DNA of 64,000 nt from the NCBI RefSeq assembly GCF_047663525.1, contig NC_092606.1, positions 5,082,501-5,146,500 on the forward strand. Direction: 5' to 3'. The notes beneath the pieces were generated by a model. The model saw nothing but the letters and a program-made list of their open reading frames with translations. It had not been told where the DNA came from and made no database searches. The position numbers were made by a program, and so were the translations under genes. Position 1 is the stretch's first letter. Each line of letters begins with the position of its first letter. Shown piece after piece: positions 1 to 19,100 of the stretch. Origin of the DNA: Anas platyrhynchos (Eukaryota > Chordata > Aves > Anseriformes > Anatidae).

Positions 1-1
1 T

Positions 2-7896
<7,895 letters not shown>

Positions 7897-8640
7897 AGGG
7901 CGGCAGCACCCGGCAGGCCGGGAAGGGACTGGGGAACCCCCCCCCAAGTGCTCCCCACAGCAGAGGGGCAGCCCCCTATGGTGCCGAGGGGGGGCCGTGC
8001 TGCCCCAGCTTGGGGGGGCTGCGCCCAGACCCTCAGCAGCCCCCTCCCTGTAGGGCAGGGGTGCAGCAGCGGGGGGCTGCGGGGTGCAGAGTGCTCCAGG
8101 GCAGCTTTGTGGGGTGCACAAAGCCCCCCCCCCCTTGTGCCAAGGGTACCCGCGAGCCTCCCCTGTCCCTGCTGTGCGGGTGCTGGGCCCGGTGAAGCAG
8201 CAGGATGGCTCCAGGCTGGGAGAAAGGGGAACGGGAGAGAGTTTAAAAGAAGAGTTTTTAATTTGGAACAGCTTGCCATTCGCGTCCCCCCTCGGCGCCG
8301 TCAGCACCATCCCCAAAACCCATGGATTCACCCCCTGGCCCCCCCAGGAGCTTCCCCTACTTTGGGGGTCCCTCATCCATCTCCTCCGGGGGACCCTAGG
8401 ATCCCGTTACCCCCTTGTCCCCTGAAGCTGGGGGCAGCCCCAGATCTGGGGGGCTGCTGTAAAATGGGGGGGTTGGAGGGGAGGGTGCTGTGGGATGGGG
8501 GGAAAAGGGGGGGTCCCCAATCCCTGCCCGGTGCAGGCGGGGGGTGGATGCCACGGGGGGCGCACCGGGAGCCCCGCTGCCCATTCCTGGACCTTGGAGG
8601 GGGGTCGTGAGCTGCCGGGGCGGAGAAGGGGGGGTTCGGA
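7897..8640 (+). other. BLTP2 3' UTR and flank, no other gene
   Basis: This GC-rich stretch of C and G runs separates the BLTP2 stop from the RSKR promoter. I see no canonical AATAAA here. A T/A-rich patch at 8240-8273 is the only plausible end region for the BLTP2 transcript. Open frames here are short and compositionally biased. Confidence 0.5.
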
Positions 8641-8707
8641 GGGGGGGGGGGGCGGGGCCGGGCGGGGTTATGTAAGGCGGCGATCACCGGGCCCGGGGCG
8701 CGGCGCG
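8640..8707 (+). promoter_or_regulatory. RSKR GC-rich promoter
   Basis: A G run followed by GGGCGGGGC and GGCGGGG boxes (8650-8668) lies just upstream of the RSKR start codon in a CpG-dense stretch. This suits a TATA-less CpG-island promoter with Sp1-type GC boxes. The transcription start is inferred. Confidence 0.45.
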
Positions 8708-11700
8708 ATGGGAGCAGCCAGCAGCGGCCCGGGCCCGGCCCCGGTGCGACCCCCCCAGGTGCGTGCGGTGGCCCCGGGGGTTCCCCTAATTTCCCCCTCC
8801 CCATCCCCGGGGTGTTCCCTCCCCCCCACCCATTGACGGCCACCCCCGGGTCCGTAGGGCCGCGCTGTGGGGCCGTGGGTCCGGGCGCTGCTGCGCCGAG
8901 CCGGGACGGGACCGGCACCGGCACCGGGACGGGGACCGGGTCCGGTACCGGGGCTCGCCCTGGCCACCGAGGAGCCGCCGCTGCCCGCTTGGCCGCTGCC
9001 GCAGCTCGTCTCGCTCTTCCTGCCGGAGTTCCCCGTTCGCCCCTCCGGCCGCCAGCAGCAGCTCAAGGTGCCGGTCCCCCCCCCACCCCCCAAAAAAAAA
9101 CCTACCGGGGGGCTCGGTGCGTCCTACCGGGGAGCCCGCACCTCCCGCCGGGGGTCCCGTGCGTTAAACGGCGTCCTTCACCGGGTCCCCTCGCAGCCCG
9201 GCACGGCTCCATCTGCTTCCCAGAGGGGTCCCCGAGTGTCCCGTGCGCCCTCCCGGGGTCCCCGTGCGCCCTCCCGGGGTCCCCGTGCGTCCCGTGCCGC
9301 CACCCCGTGCCTCTTCTTGGGGTCGCCGCCCGCCTTTACCGGGTTTCCTTGCGCTCCGTACCGGGTCCCCGTGCACCCTCCCGGAGCCCCCGACCCTCCT
9401 ACCGGCTCCCCTTCTCCCCCCACCCGTGCCCCGCGCCCCCCGTTCCCCAGGTCCCCACGGGGGTACCCATGCGCCCTCCCCGGTCCCTGTGTGCGCCCCC
9501 CCCCGCCGCCTGTTTTATGCCCACCAACGCCCCCCACCTCACCCCACGCGGGATCCAGCTCCCCATGGAAGTGCCCCACAGCCTGCCCCACGCCGGGCAC
9601 CCTGCAGCCCGTGTCCGGGGGGGGGTGCTCAGCTCCTGCCCCCCCCAGATCCTGGGCTTGGTGGCCAAAGGCTCCTTCGGGACCATCCTGAAAGTGCTGG
9701 ACTGCGGGCGGGAGAAGGTCTGCGCCGTCAAGGTGGGTGCTGCCCTGCAGTCCGGGGGGTGCCCCTCCTGCTCTGTGCCCCCCCCCTCCCTCCCCTACAC
9801 CCCCATCGTGCCCCCCCCCAGGTGATGCCCAAAGTGGAGGTGCTGCGCCGCGACACCCTGAAGCAGTGCAAGGAAGAAGTCAGCATCCAGGTGAGGGGGG
9901 GGATTTGGGGAGGGGTTGGGGGGGGGATCCTACAGGCTGCAGAGCCCCCCCCCCGTGAACCCCTCTCCCCCAGGGGCCGCTCACCCTCTCTGCTTTGTGT
10001 CCCCAGAGACAGGTCAGGCACCCGTTTGTCCACGGCCTGGGGGACAGCTGGCAGGGCCAGCGCCACCTCTTCATCAGTGAGTGACCATCTGCCCGCGGGC
10101 TCGTCCTGGCCCCCCCCCAGCCCCCGCTGCCTCCGCACGTGTCCCCGCTGCCCGCACACGTGTCCCCGCACACGCGCGTGCTCCCCCATCCCTGAACGAT
10201 GCCCGCGGGGACCGAGGCGCTCGGCTGCCAGCTCCGGGGACAACGGGGACGGGGACGAGCGCAGCAGGGACAAACGAGCTGCTCTGTCCCCCCCCCGGGT
10301 TTGTCCTGTCACTTCTCCTGTGTCACCACTCCGGTGGCTGTGCCACCGTGGTGCCCGTGTGGGTGCAATTCCTGGTGGCTCTGTGAGCCCCAGGGGCTGC
10401 GTCACTTTGGTACCCATTTAGCCACGGTGCTCGTGGCACCTTTGTGCCCACGTAGCCATAGTGCCGTAGGGTCCACCAGGACCCTCACTTTGCTCAGGGA
10501 TGTGCCACCTTTGTGGCCACAGAGCCCATGTGGCCCTGGTGCCCGTGTCACCTTGCTGTCCCCATGGCTCTGGAGCCCACGTCACCCTAGTGCACGGTCC
10601 TGGTGCCCACAAGGTCCCGGTGCTTGTGCCACCTCGCTGCCCATATGGACCCAGCACTGGTATCACCGCAAGGCACGGTCCTCGTGGCCACGTGGCCGCG
10701 GTGCCCGTGTCACCTCGGTGCCCGTCACGAGGCCGGTGCCGTGTCCTGGCAGTGTGCACCTACTGCAGCACCGGGGACCTGCACGCGCTGTGGCGCGCCG
10801 CCGGGCGCTTCGCCGAGGCCACCGTCCGCCTGTTTGCTGCCGAGCTGGTGCTGGTGCTGGGTGAGTACTGGGGGGGGCTCAGCCCTCCTGGGGGGGGGCA
10901 GCCGCCCGCTGGGTGCCACGGGGGTGGCAGAGGGCACGGCGTGGGGAGGGGACCCCCGGCTCTGATGGCTCCGTCTTGTCCCCAGTGTATCTCCACGACC
11001 TGGGCATCGTGCACAGAGATGTGAAGGTGGGTGAAAAAGGGGTCTGGGGGGGGACAGAGGATGGTCGGGGGGGGGGGGTCTCTGCACCCCCTGGTGCAAA
11101 TTGGCCACCCCAGCGCTTGGTTTGTTTCAGATGGAGAACATCCTCCTGGATGAGAGAGGTAAGGGGCTGTGGCACTAGGGTGGGGACACCCCATCCGTGG
11201 GGACACCCCATCGTTGGGGGCCCCCACGCGCCATCTCACCCCGCAGGGCACCTCAAACTCGCCGACTTCGGCCTCTCCCGGCACCTGCGGTGGGGCGAGC
11301 GGGCCCACACCATCTGCGGCACCCTGCAGTACATGGGTAAGGGGTGGCAGGGTTATGGGGACACATCTCCCCCCCCCCGGGGGGTGCTGCTGGGGACACC
11401 TCCACCCCAGCTGCTCACCCCCTCATCCCCTCAGCCCCAGAGGTGCTGAGCGGGGGTCCCTACAGCCACGCGGCCGACTGGTGGTCCCTGGGAGTCCTGC
11501 TCTTCGCCCTGGCCAGCGGGGAGGTGAGCTCTGTGGGGTGCACGTTTGGGGGGCTAGGGGCACCCCATGGAGCTCCTAAACGCTTTCCTTGCCCCCCCCA
11601 GTTCCCGGTGGCACCGGCGGGGGACCACGTGGCCATGCTGGAGCGCGTCAACCAGAGCAGCTACAGCAGCCCCCCTGCGCTCAGCCCCGCGCTAGCCCGG

Positions 11701-12019
11701 CTGCTGGCCGAGGTAGCCCTCGCCCCCTGGGTTGGGGGTCCCCAGGGGGGGTCTCCATCGCTCAGCCTCTTCTCTCCATCCCCAGCTGCTGTGCCACAAC
11801 CCCCTGCGCCGCCTGCGCTACCTCCACCACTTCCAGGACCACCCTTTCTTCCGCGGGGTGACCTTCGACGCCGACCTCCTGCAGAAGGACCCGGTGGCGG
11901 TGGCCGTGGCCCCGCGCCCCCCCGCGCCCCCTCCTCCCTCCCCCGACCCCTCCACCTTTGAGGATTTTGACTGCGACCTCACCGCCACGGCCCCCCCGGA
12001 CCGCCCCTGGCCCGGCTGA
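8708..12019 (+). CDS. RSKR: RSKR (SGK494) ribosomal protein S6 kinase-related kinase
   Basis: Twelve exons encode 394 residues: 8708-8758, 8858-9067, 9649-9732, 9822-9890, 10007-10076, 10753-10860, 10986-11026, 11131-11158, 11247-11336, 11435-11523, 11602-11712, 11786-12019. The kinase domain starts near residue 88 with [12 protein letters not shown], a glycine loop whose first glycine is alanine, as in remembered human SGK494. Then come the catalytic lysine in CAVK, the loop HRDVKMEN, the metal site DFG and the motif APEVLSGG, so an active AGC-type kinase is likely. The C-terminal tail has FDCDL but otherwise differs from human. The N-terminus is short, alanine/proline/arginine-rich and poorly conserved; its start MGAASS fits an N-myristoylation signal. 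The substrate is not known to me. The gene sits between BLTP2 and SPAG5, as expected from synteny. No AATAAA follows directly; the first candidates lie in the AT-rich array after 12660. Confidence 0.93.
9228..9296 (+). repeat. Short 21-bp tandem repeat in RSKR intron 2
   Basis: A unit of about 21 bp, built around GTGCGCCCTCCCGGGGTCCCC, occurs twice in full with partial copies on each side. It lies in the 581-bp intron 9068-9648, whose remainder is C-rich low-complexity sequence with no other feature I can name. Confidence 0.6.
10390..10745 (+). repeat. Degenerate minisatellite in RSKR intron 5
   Basis: The 676-bp intron 10077-10752 is the longest in RSKR. Its second half repeats loosely the phrase GTGGCCACGGTGCCCGTGTCACC and variants with a period of about 25-35 bp. 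The copies are diverged. The first half (10077-10390) is C-rich unique sequence without a recognisable element. Confidence 0.6.
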
Positions 12020-12130
12020 GCCGCTGCCACCACCGCACCCCTCGCATCGCTCAGGGACCCCCCCCCCCCCAAAATCCCCCCCCCAGGCAGCGGCTGGGCC
12101 CTCAGCGCTGTGCGTCTCCCCACGGGACTG

Positions 12131-12660
12131 TTATAAATGAAGTCTCAACTCAATCTGGATTTAGGAATATTTATAAAGGGAATATTTATAAAAGGTATAA
12201 AAGGCAAGGAACCAGCGCTGGGTGTGCGGGGAGTCTGCGCTCCACCAACAGGCACACACAAACATCAAACATTCATTCCTTCTTTCTGCTCCTTTATTGA
12301 TGACATACCTTCATCATGTTGACTTTTTTTTCTTTCTCTCTCTTTTTTTATTTTATTTTATTTTGTTTTATTTTATTTATTTTATTATTTTTTTTTATCC
12401 TGAGGGCAGCCTCCCCTCTTATACCCTTCACCCCACAGCAGTTCTTCTCAAACCAACTTTTCGTTGGTCAAACAACTTTGCAAATAACAACAACAGCAAA
12501 CACCCAGACACTTCCATGCCCCAGCGGCTGGAGACCAAGCAACCCCAGGCTGCAGGGAGCCTCCTGAGCCACCCTTCTGGGTTCCCTCTAAGCTCTTTCC
12601 CATTCCTGATGGCCTCATCGCTAAGAGTCTGATGCTACCATCGACCATGGCCACGCTCCC
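12131..12660 (-). mobile_element. Possible LTR-retroelement remnant (solo-LTR-like), class uncertain
   Basis: Read on the - strand, this block has a TATA-like box (GTATAAGAGGGG, near 12415), an A-rich tract, and an AATAAA signal (12294-12299). A GC-rich tail of about 90 bp then precedes AT-rich sequence. That promoter, polyadenylation signal and short tail order resembles a vertebrate LTR. No internal genes are seen and the ends are not defined. It looks old and degraded. This is a structural impression, not a database match. Confidence 0.3.
12325..12400. repeat. T-rich simple repeat, (TTTTA)n-like
   Basis: A pyrimidine tract with TTTTA/TTTTG units and runs of T lies inside the LTR-like block. 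It reads as an expanded A-rich tract on the - strand. Confidence 0.7.
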
Positions 12661-12663
12661 ACC

Positions 12664-12925
12664 TCTTTATTAATATAATTTTATCAATAAATTATTTATT
12701 AATAAATTATTTATCGATAAATTCTTTATTAATAATTTTTATTAATAAATTTTTATTATTAAACTCTTTATTAACGATTTTATTAATAATTTTTATTAAT
12801 AAATTATTTATTAATAAATTATTTAACAATATTTTTATTAATAAATTATTTATTAACAAATCCTTTATTAATAAATTCTTTAACAATATTTTTATTAATA
12901 AATTCCTTATTAACGAATTCCTCAT
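12664..12925. repeat. AT-rich array of a palindromic 12-mer between RSKR and SPAG5
   Basis: The region repeats TTTATTAATAAA and near variants (one with a ClaI-like ATCGAT core, others with TTAAC) for about 260 bp. The 12-mer is its own reverse complement, so the array can fold back on either strand. It carries AATAAA many times in both orientations and lies in otherwise GC-rich DNA, about 240 bp upstream of the SPAG5 start. It holds the first canonical poly(A) hexamers downstream of RSKR. Confidence 0.85.
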
Positions 12926-13034
12926 TACCACCGCCCGCTCTCTCCATACCCACCAGCAGCACCGCACCCGCCACCCCCGCGCCTTTTCCCGCCAGGTGGG
13001 CGTGGCCCGGCACTAAGCCCCGCCCACCTCCCCC

Positions 13035-13120
13035 TTTAACCACGCCCCCTACCGCTTTGGCCCCGCCCCGGTCACGTGCGCTCGGCGGGACCAATCGGAA
13101 CCGCGCGGGGGTTTCAAATG
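13035..13120 (+). promoter_or_regulatory. SPAG5 promoter: GC boxes, E-box, CCAAT and CHR-like element
   Basis: GC boxes (around 13040 and 13061-13069), an E-box CACGTG (13073-13078), a CCAAT box (13091-13095) and TTCAAA (13113-13118, TTTGAA on the other strand) lie within about 80 bp. A CCAAT box followed closely by a TTTGAA-type CHR is the layout of G2/M genes controlled by NF-Y and DREAM/MuvB (established knowledge). It fits a spindle gene. Function here is inferred from motifs only. Confidence 0.55.
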
Positions 13121-13159
13121 GGGCGGCGGCGGGGCGCAGGCGGCAGCGGGGAGGGGGCC

Positions 13160-16100
13160 ATGCAGGCCGCGCGCGGCTCCACCGGGGGTGCGGGGCACCG
13201 GGGGGGGCCCGGTAGCGGTACCGAGGTGAGTCCCCCCCCCCGTGAGTCCCCCCGTGTCCCTATAACCGCCTGGGGGGGCTCCGGGAGGCCCCGTTCGCCG
13301 TTGCTCGAGGCCGGTTGGGGGCTCCGTTAAGCCCCGGGGGGGTTCCGGCGACCCCCCCCCGGCTCCGGTTCCCGGTAACCCCCCGGTAATGTTCATCCCC
13401 CCCCCCCCCCAGATGCAGCGGAGGCCCCTGAAGGAGCTGCGGCTGCAACCGGAGGCGGAGGGCAGCGGCCTCACCCCGCTGCTGCGCCGCATGCGGCTCG
13501 AGGTCGGTGCTGGGGGGGGTAAAAAAACGGGGAGGGGCAATAATAACGGGGGGGGCACCGGAGGGGTCTGGAGAGCTCCGGGGGGGGCGCTGGGAGAGCT
13601 GGGATTAACTGGGAGGGGAGGGGGAGGGGTAGGTGGTCGTGGGGGTGGGGGGTGGGGGGGTGCAGGGTGGTCCTGTGCCCCCCCCCCGTGTCCTGACCCC
13701 CCCCTCCCGGTGTCCCGTAGGACAGTGGCAGCTGCACCCCGGTGTCCTGTGCTCGCCCCCATCCCATCCGGCTCTCCGTGCCCCCCCCCAGGGCTGTTAT
13801 CCCGCGTTTCCCCAGCCTGGAGTCTCTCAGCAGCATCACCCCGGAGCCCTCCCCAGGCGCTGTCACCCCAGGGTCCCCCACCCTGCACGAGTCCCCCCCC
13901 CATGTCCCCTTGGGGGCTGAGTCACCGGAGCTCCCCCCTGCTGATACCACCCCAGAGCCCCCCAGCAGCACCCCAGAGCCCCCCAGCAGTGCCACCTCGG
14001 GGCCTGAAGCCCCCGAGCCCCCAGGTGACACCTCCCCAGAGCCTGCTCCCCCCTGCAGTGCCCCCCCAGGGCCCCCCAACAGCCTTATCTCAGGCCCCTC
14101 CTTCCCCACCCCCCCCAGCAGCACCCCGCTGGTGCCCTACTCCCCTGACCTCTCATGCCCCTGCACCCCAGCCCCCCCCAGCATCAGCAGTTCAGCGCCC
14201 TGCAGCCCCCCCTTGCATCCCCTCAGCAGCACCAGCCCGGCCCCCTGCACCCCGAGCCCCCCCGGTACCTCCACCCCGCAGGAGGCTCCCTTCCATGGGG
14301 GGGGGCACGCGGTGCCCACCGACCTCTCCTGCAGCCCCGAGGGCACCAGCGATGGGGGTGAGGCTCTGCCCGCTTGCCCCAGCACCCCTGGGACCGCCAC
14401 GTCCCCAATCCCTCCCCTCCCGGAGCAGAGCCCCCCCCAAAATGAGGCAGCCGAGTTGGAGCCCGCAAGGGCTGAGCCAGCGGCCACCCCGCTCCCCTCG
14501 TCGGAGCCGTCCCCGGGGGCCTTATCCTGGGCGTTGCTGCTGGTGTGGCTGGAGAGGAACCTTCAGCCCCCGTCCCCGCTGGAGTCCCTGCGGCACAGGC
14601 TCCCCCTGTCCGTGCCATGGCGGGATGTGGGCACCGGCGTCACCCCCGTGGGCACCGGTGTCACCCCCATGGGCTCCAGCGTCACCCCCGTGCGCACCGT
14701 GGCCGTGGGCACCAGCATCACCCCCGTTCCCACCGTGGCTGTGGGCACCAGTGTCACCCCCCTGCCCACCATGGCTGTTGGCACCAGCGTCACCCCCGTG
14801 CCCACCGTGGACACCGGCACCGTCATGACCCCGCGGGACCCCCAGGACAGGAGCCTTGGCACATCTGCAGTGGCTCACGCCAAGGACAGTGCCACCGAGA
14901 CCGACTCGCTGCTCTCGTAGTACGTGTCCCCACAGGGGGGGGTACGGGGGGCACAGTGCCCCTGCGGTGTCCCCTCCCAACCCTTGGCTCCGTCCCCAGC
15001 TGTCCCCGGGAGCAGCTGAGGTCCCTGTCGCATGCGGAGCTGGAGGGGCGGCTGGAAAACGCCCTCATCATCATCGAGGTGCTGGTGCTGCAGCTGCGCA
15101 GCTGGCAGGAGAGCCAGAGGTCGCTCCCCAGTGTGGGGCCGGCCAAGCAGCGGGACGCCCCCGCCCAGACGGACATCACCTGGTCCCAGGGGGTAAGTGG
15201 GGAGCTCCGGGTGGAAGAAAATTGGGGTTTTGTCCCACCCCAGCTGTGTTATCGCGCTGAGTTTGCCATTTTTGAGCCCTTTCCGCGGTCGAATATTGCG
15301 GCAGGCGCACGGGGAAGGGATGAGCTGATCCCGTGGGAGCTTGTGGCACGGCGTGTGTGGGGAGATGGGGAGGTTTTGGGGTGCTGAGCCTGCTGTGCCC
15401 CCCTTTAGGAGGAGCAGATCTACCACGGGCTCTACCTGGAGCTGCACAGGAAGAGCCAGGCTCTGCAGCGGCAGCGGGGCACCGAGCAGGAGCTGGCGCA
15501 GGAGCTGGCGCAGGCGACGGAGGCGATGGTGAGTGGGGGTACACGGCAGGCACGTGGGACTCAGCTGGGCACCTCACGTGCCCGGTGCCACCGGTGCTGG
15601 CACGTCCTGAGCACCCGTGTCCTCGTCCTTTCCCCAGGACACCTGGGCCAGGCAGGGCCTCCAGCTACACAGCCTTGCGGAGCGCGCCCTGCGGAGCCTG
15701 CAGGAGGATCAGGGAGCCCTGGCACAGGAGGTGAGCGCACACAGCCGGGCTGGCTGCCCCATATCTTGGCCCTTCATGGCATAGGTAGCCAAGGCACGTG
15801 GGTTTTTTTGGGGTCTGGGGCAGCTGGAAGCACCCGGTGCCTGTCTGGAGGCTGCTGGAAGCAGCTCCTGCGCCCAGGCTTGTGCCACAGATGCCTGGGG
15901 ACGTGGGTGAGGGAGCTGGCACGTGGCAGCTCGAGGCAGTCCCGGTGCTGGCCTCCTCTCAGGGCCTCCTCTCGGGGCTGTTTTCTCTTGCAGAAGGAGC
16001 AGGTGAAGGCTCTGGTGTCCCGCTGTGTGGCCGTGCTGCAGAGTGTGCCCGACAAGCTGCAGAGCTGCCTGCAGGAGCGGGACGAGGCGCAGCAGCGAGC

Positions 16101-19100
16101 AGACGAAGCCCTTCGAGCCAAGGCGGAGGTAAGGGGGCAGCCCGTGGGGTGCTCGGGAGCAGCCTCTGCAGCCCCCGTGTCCCATCCTGTGGATTTGGGG
16201 GTCCCGAGTCCGTCTGTCCGTGGGGAGCAGTGGTGCCCTGAGCCGTGCCTGTCCCTCGGCAGTGTGACAGCTTCCTGGAGGCTTTCAGCTCCCACGCCAG
16301 AGCCCAGATCAGCGCCCAGAACCAGAGCTTGGCGTCCCAGCAAGAGCTGCTCGGGCTGCTGGAAAGCACCATCCACCAGCAGGTACAGGGTGGCTGCAGC
16401 TCCCCTCCCCTGGGTCCCTGCGGGTGCAGCTGCAGCCCCGATTTGGGCGACGATGCTCTGAGCAGATCCGCCACAGCTTGGGGCTGGCGCTTGCCTCCTC
16501 CTGTCCCTTTTTGCCTTACCCCTCCTGTCCCACAGGCTTCTCTGGCTGCAGAGTCTCAGCTCTTCCGTGAGCTCGCAGACATCGCCTTCGCAAACCTGCA
16601 GGAGGAGCAGAGGGTGCTGGACGACGAGGTGAGGGCTGTCCCGGTGGGGCAGTGGTGCTTTGGGTACCGTGGTCAGCCCGGCTGCCAGCCCTGTCCCTTC
16701 CTGCCCTAATCCCATTCCCCCTGGGGCTGTCCCCTCGCAGTGGGAGCGGGTGAGGGCCCTGGTGTCCCGCTGCACGGCCCTGGCCTGGAAGATGCCCGAC
16801 AAGCTGCAGAGCTGCCTGCAGGAGCAGGAGGAGGCGCAGCAGCGAGCAGACGAAACCCTTCGAGCCAAGGAGGAGGTAACAGGGGCTGTGTGGTGCTTGG
16901 AGGGTTCTCCCCAGGCACGTGGGGGGATTTTATAGGGGAAAGGGGCATGGAAATGGCTCAGCGTGGAGGAGCAGGGATGAGCTCCGTGTCCCCGCAGGTG
17001 TCCCAGCGGCTGGAGGAGACCTCGGCGGCCCTGCAGGATGCGGTGGCTCAGGTGGAGCAGCTGACGGTGACCAATTCACGCCTGGGTGCAGGTAGGGGAA
17101 CACATGGGGGGTGTCGGGATGGGGGTCAGGGGGGGAGGCTGGAGCCGCTCCTCGCACTCACAGCTCTCCCCCTGCAGACCTGGGCACCCTGATGAAGCAG
17201 CTGGCCAGCGCGCAGCAGGAGCGGGACGCGCTCCAGCAAGAAACCACAGACCAGAAGGAGGAGATCTCCCGGTGGGTTCCGCACCCCCCTTCATCCCCCC
17301 CCAAAAAATCCCCAAAACACCCCCGTGGGGTCCCTTCACCCCTATCCCATCCCCATCAGGCTGACGAGGGGGCGGGATGCCCTGCAGCGGGAGTGCGGCG
17401 AGCTGAGCCAGGAGCTGCGGGAAGCCACGGAGTGCCGGGAGGTGGGAACCCAAATCCGCCGGCACCGTCACGTGCCGCCGGGTGGCAGCCGGCCAGCAGC
17501 GGGATCAGCCCTCGGCGCTGACATCCTGCACGTAGGGCTGCTTGCCCGGGGATAATTCCCCTGGCCGCAGTCACGCTGCTTTGCTTTCCCTCGGGCCCAG
17601 GGTGCAAATCCACAGCCACCTCCGGGGGTTGTTGGCAGGGGACGGAGCTGCCCCTCGTCGGTTTTGGGACCACACTGGGGGGCTGCAGTGATGTCCCCCC
17701 AGCTCCCAGCTGTCTGTATGCTCACGGCTGTGTCCCCCCCATCCTGCAGTTCCTCGACCAGGAGAACCGCATGTCCCGGCGGCAGCTGATGGAGGTGGAG
17801 GCCAAGCTCAAATCCACGCTGGCCGAGCTGCAGGAGCGCAGCCTGCAGCACGAGAAGCTGAAGGAGTCCCACAAGTGCCTGCAGTACGGGCCTGCCCCTA
17901 AATCCCTCGTTTTGGGGAAATTGGGCCCCTCGGGGTGGGGTGTGTGTGTGTGTGTGGAGGTGTGGCTCTGGTCGCTGCTGAATCATCCCCCCAAGTGGGG
18001 GGGGAGAGGTTGTAGGGCAGCCCAAAACCTGCCAGCACCCGGCGCAGTGGGGTTTGCACCCTCAGATCGTGGGGGGGAGAGATGCTCTGTTCACTCCATC
18101 CCCCCCCCTTTGCAGGGACAAGCAAGCCGCCCTCCTCAGGGAGCTGGAGAGAACCAAGGCCGAGCTCCAGGACTCGCAGCTGAAGAGGGAAAAGGTCTCC
18201 TGGTGCCTGGCGGACATCGCCGACAGCAAGCTGAGGCTGCAGGAGCTTGCCGACTGCCTGCGAGCCTCCCTGGAAAAGGAGGTAGATCAGGGGTACAGGG
18301 GGGTAAGGGGGGGGAAGAAAATGAACGGGCAGCAGGGGCAGCACCCCGACACCGCGCTCTGTCCCCCAGAAGGACGATGACACCCCGCTGAGGAGCAGAA
18401 CCTGGACCCCAGCCCCACGGATCCCCGCACACCGCACCCCGTACCGCGCCGGGGGCTCCGTGGGCAGCGCCCTGAAAAACACATCGGGGAGAGGTGAGCT
18501 CCTGGGGACCCCCAGGTGGGGGGGGGGCGGGTGAGGGCTGGTCCTGTCCCCCCCCCATGACCCCTCACACAGCGCCTCTGCCCTCGCCTCCCGCAGATGG
18601 CAATGAAGCTGCCGGATTTGGGAGCGTGCCCCAGACGAAGCCTAGCAGTGATAAAGTTTTTTCCACGCCGAAGCGAGCAGGTAGCGCGGTGTGGGGCTGC
18701 CCCAAATCTCGTTGTCCCCTGTGTCCCCCCCCCCACCCCGGTGACGAGCCCCTGCCCGCAGAGCCCGAGGGCGACCTGATAGAGAGGGTGGCGGAGCTGA
18801 GGGCCGTGGTCTCCGAGCTCTCCTTGCTGAGCACCCGCATCCAGGAGCTGGAGCAGAGCGAGTTCAAGGCGCTGGAGGCCAAGATGTGAGTCTGGGGGGG
18901 TCCCGGGGGGGGGCAGCACCCTGGGGTGCCTCCCACCCTGGCTCTGAGCAGAGTGCTTGCCCAAAAGGGCTCCATGCAGCTGGTGGGCATGGGCTGGCCT
19001 CTGTTCCTGGGGGCTGGGGGTCGTGCCCCCCAAATTCTCAGCCGTTCTCTGTGTCCCCCCCCCCCAGCTCCAAGCTGCAGCGCAGGCTGGAGAAGGTGAC

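Noticed and set aside
8812-10421. Long proline/arginine-rich open frames across RSKR introns
   Set aside because: They read through C-rich intron sequence and repeats; the kinase exons in another frame explain the coding signal.
13118-13159. Upstream in-frame ATG as the SPAG5 start
   Set aside because: It overlaps the CHR-like promoter element, which normally lies upstream of the transcription start, so it is probably not in the mRNA.
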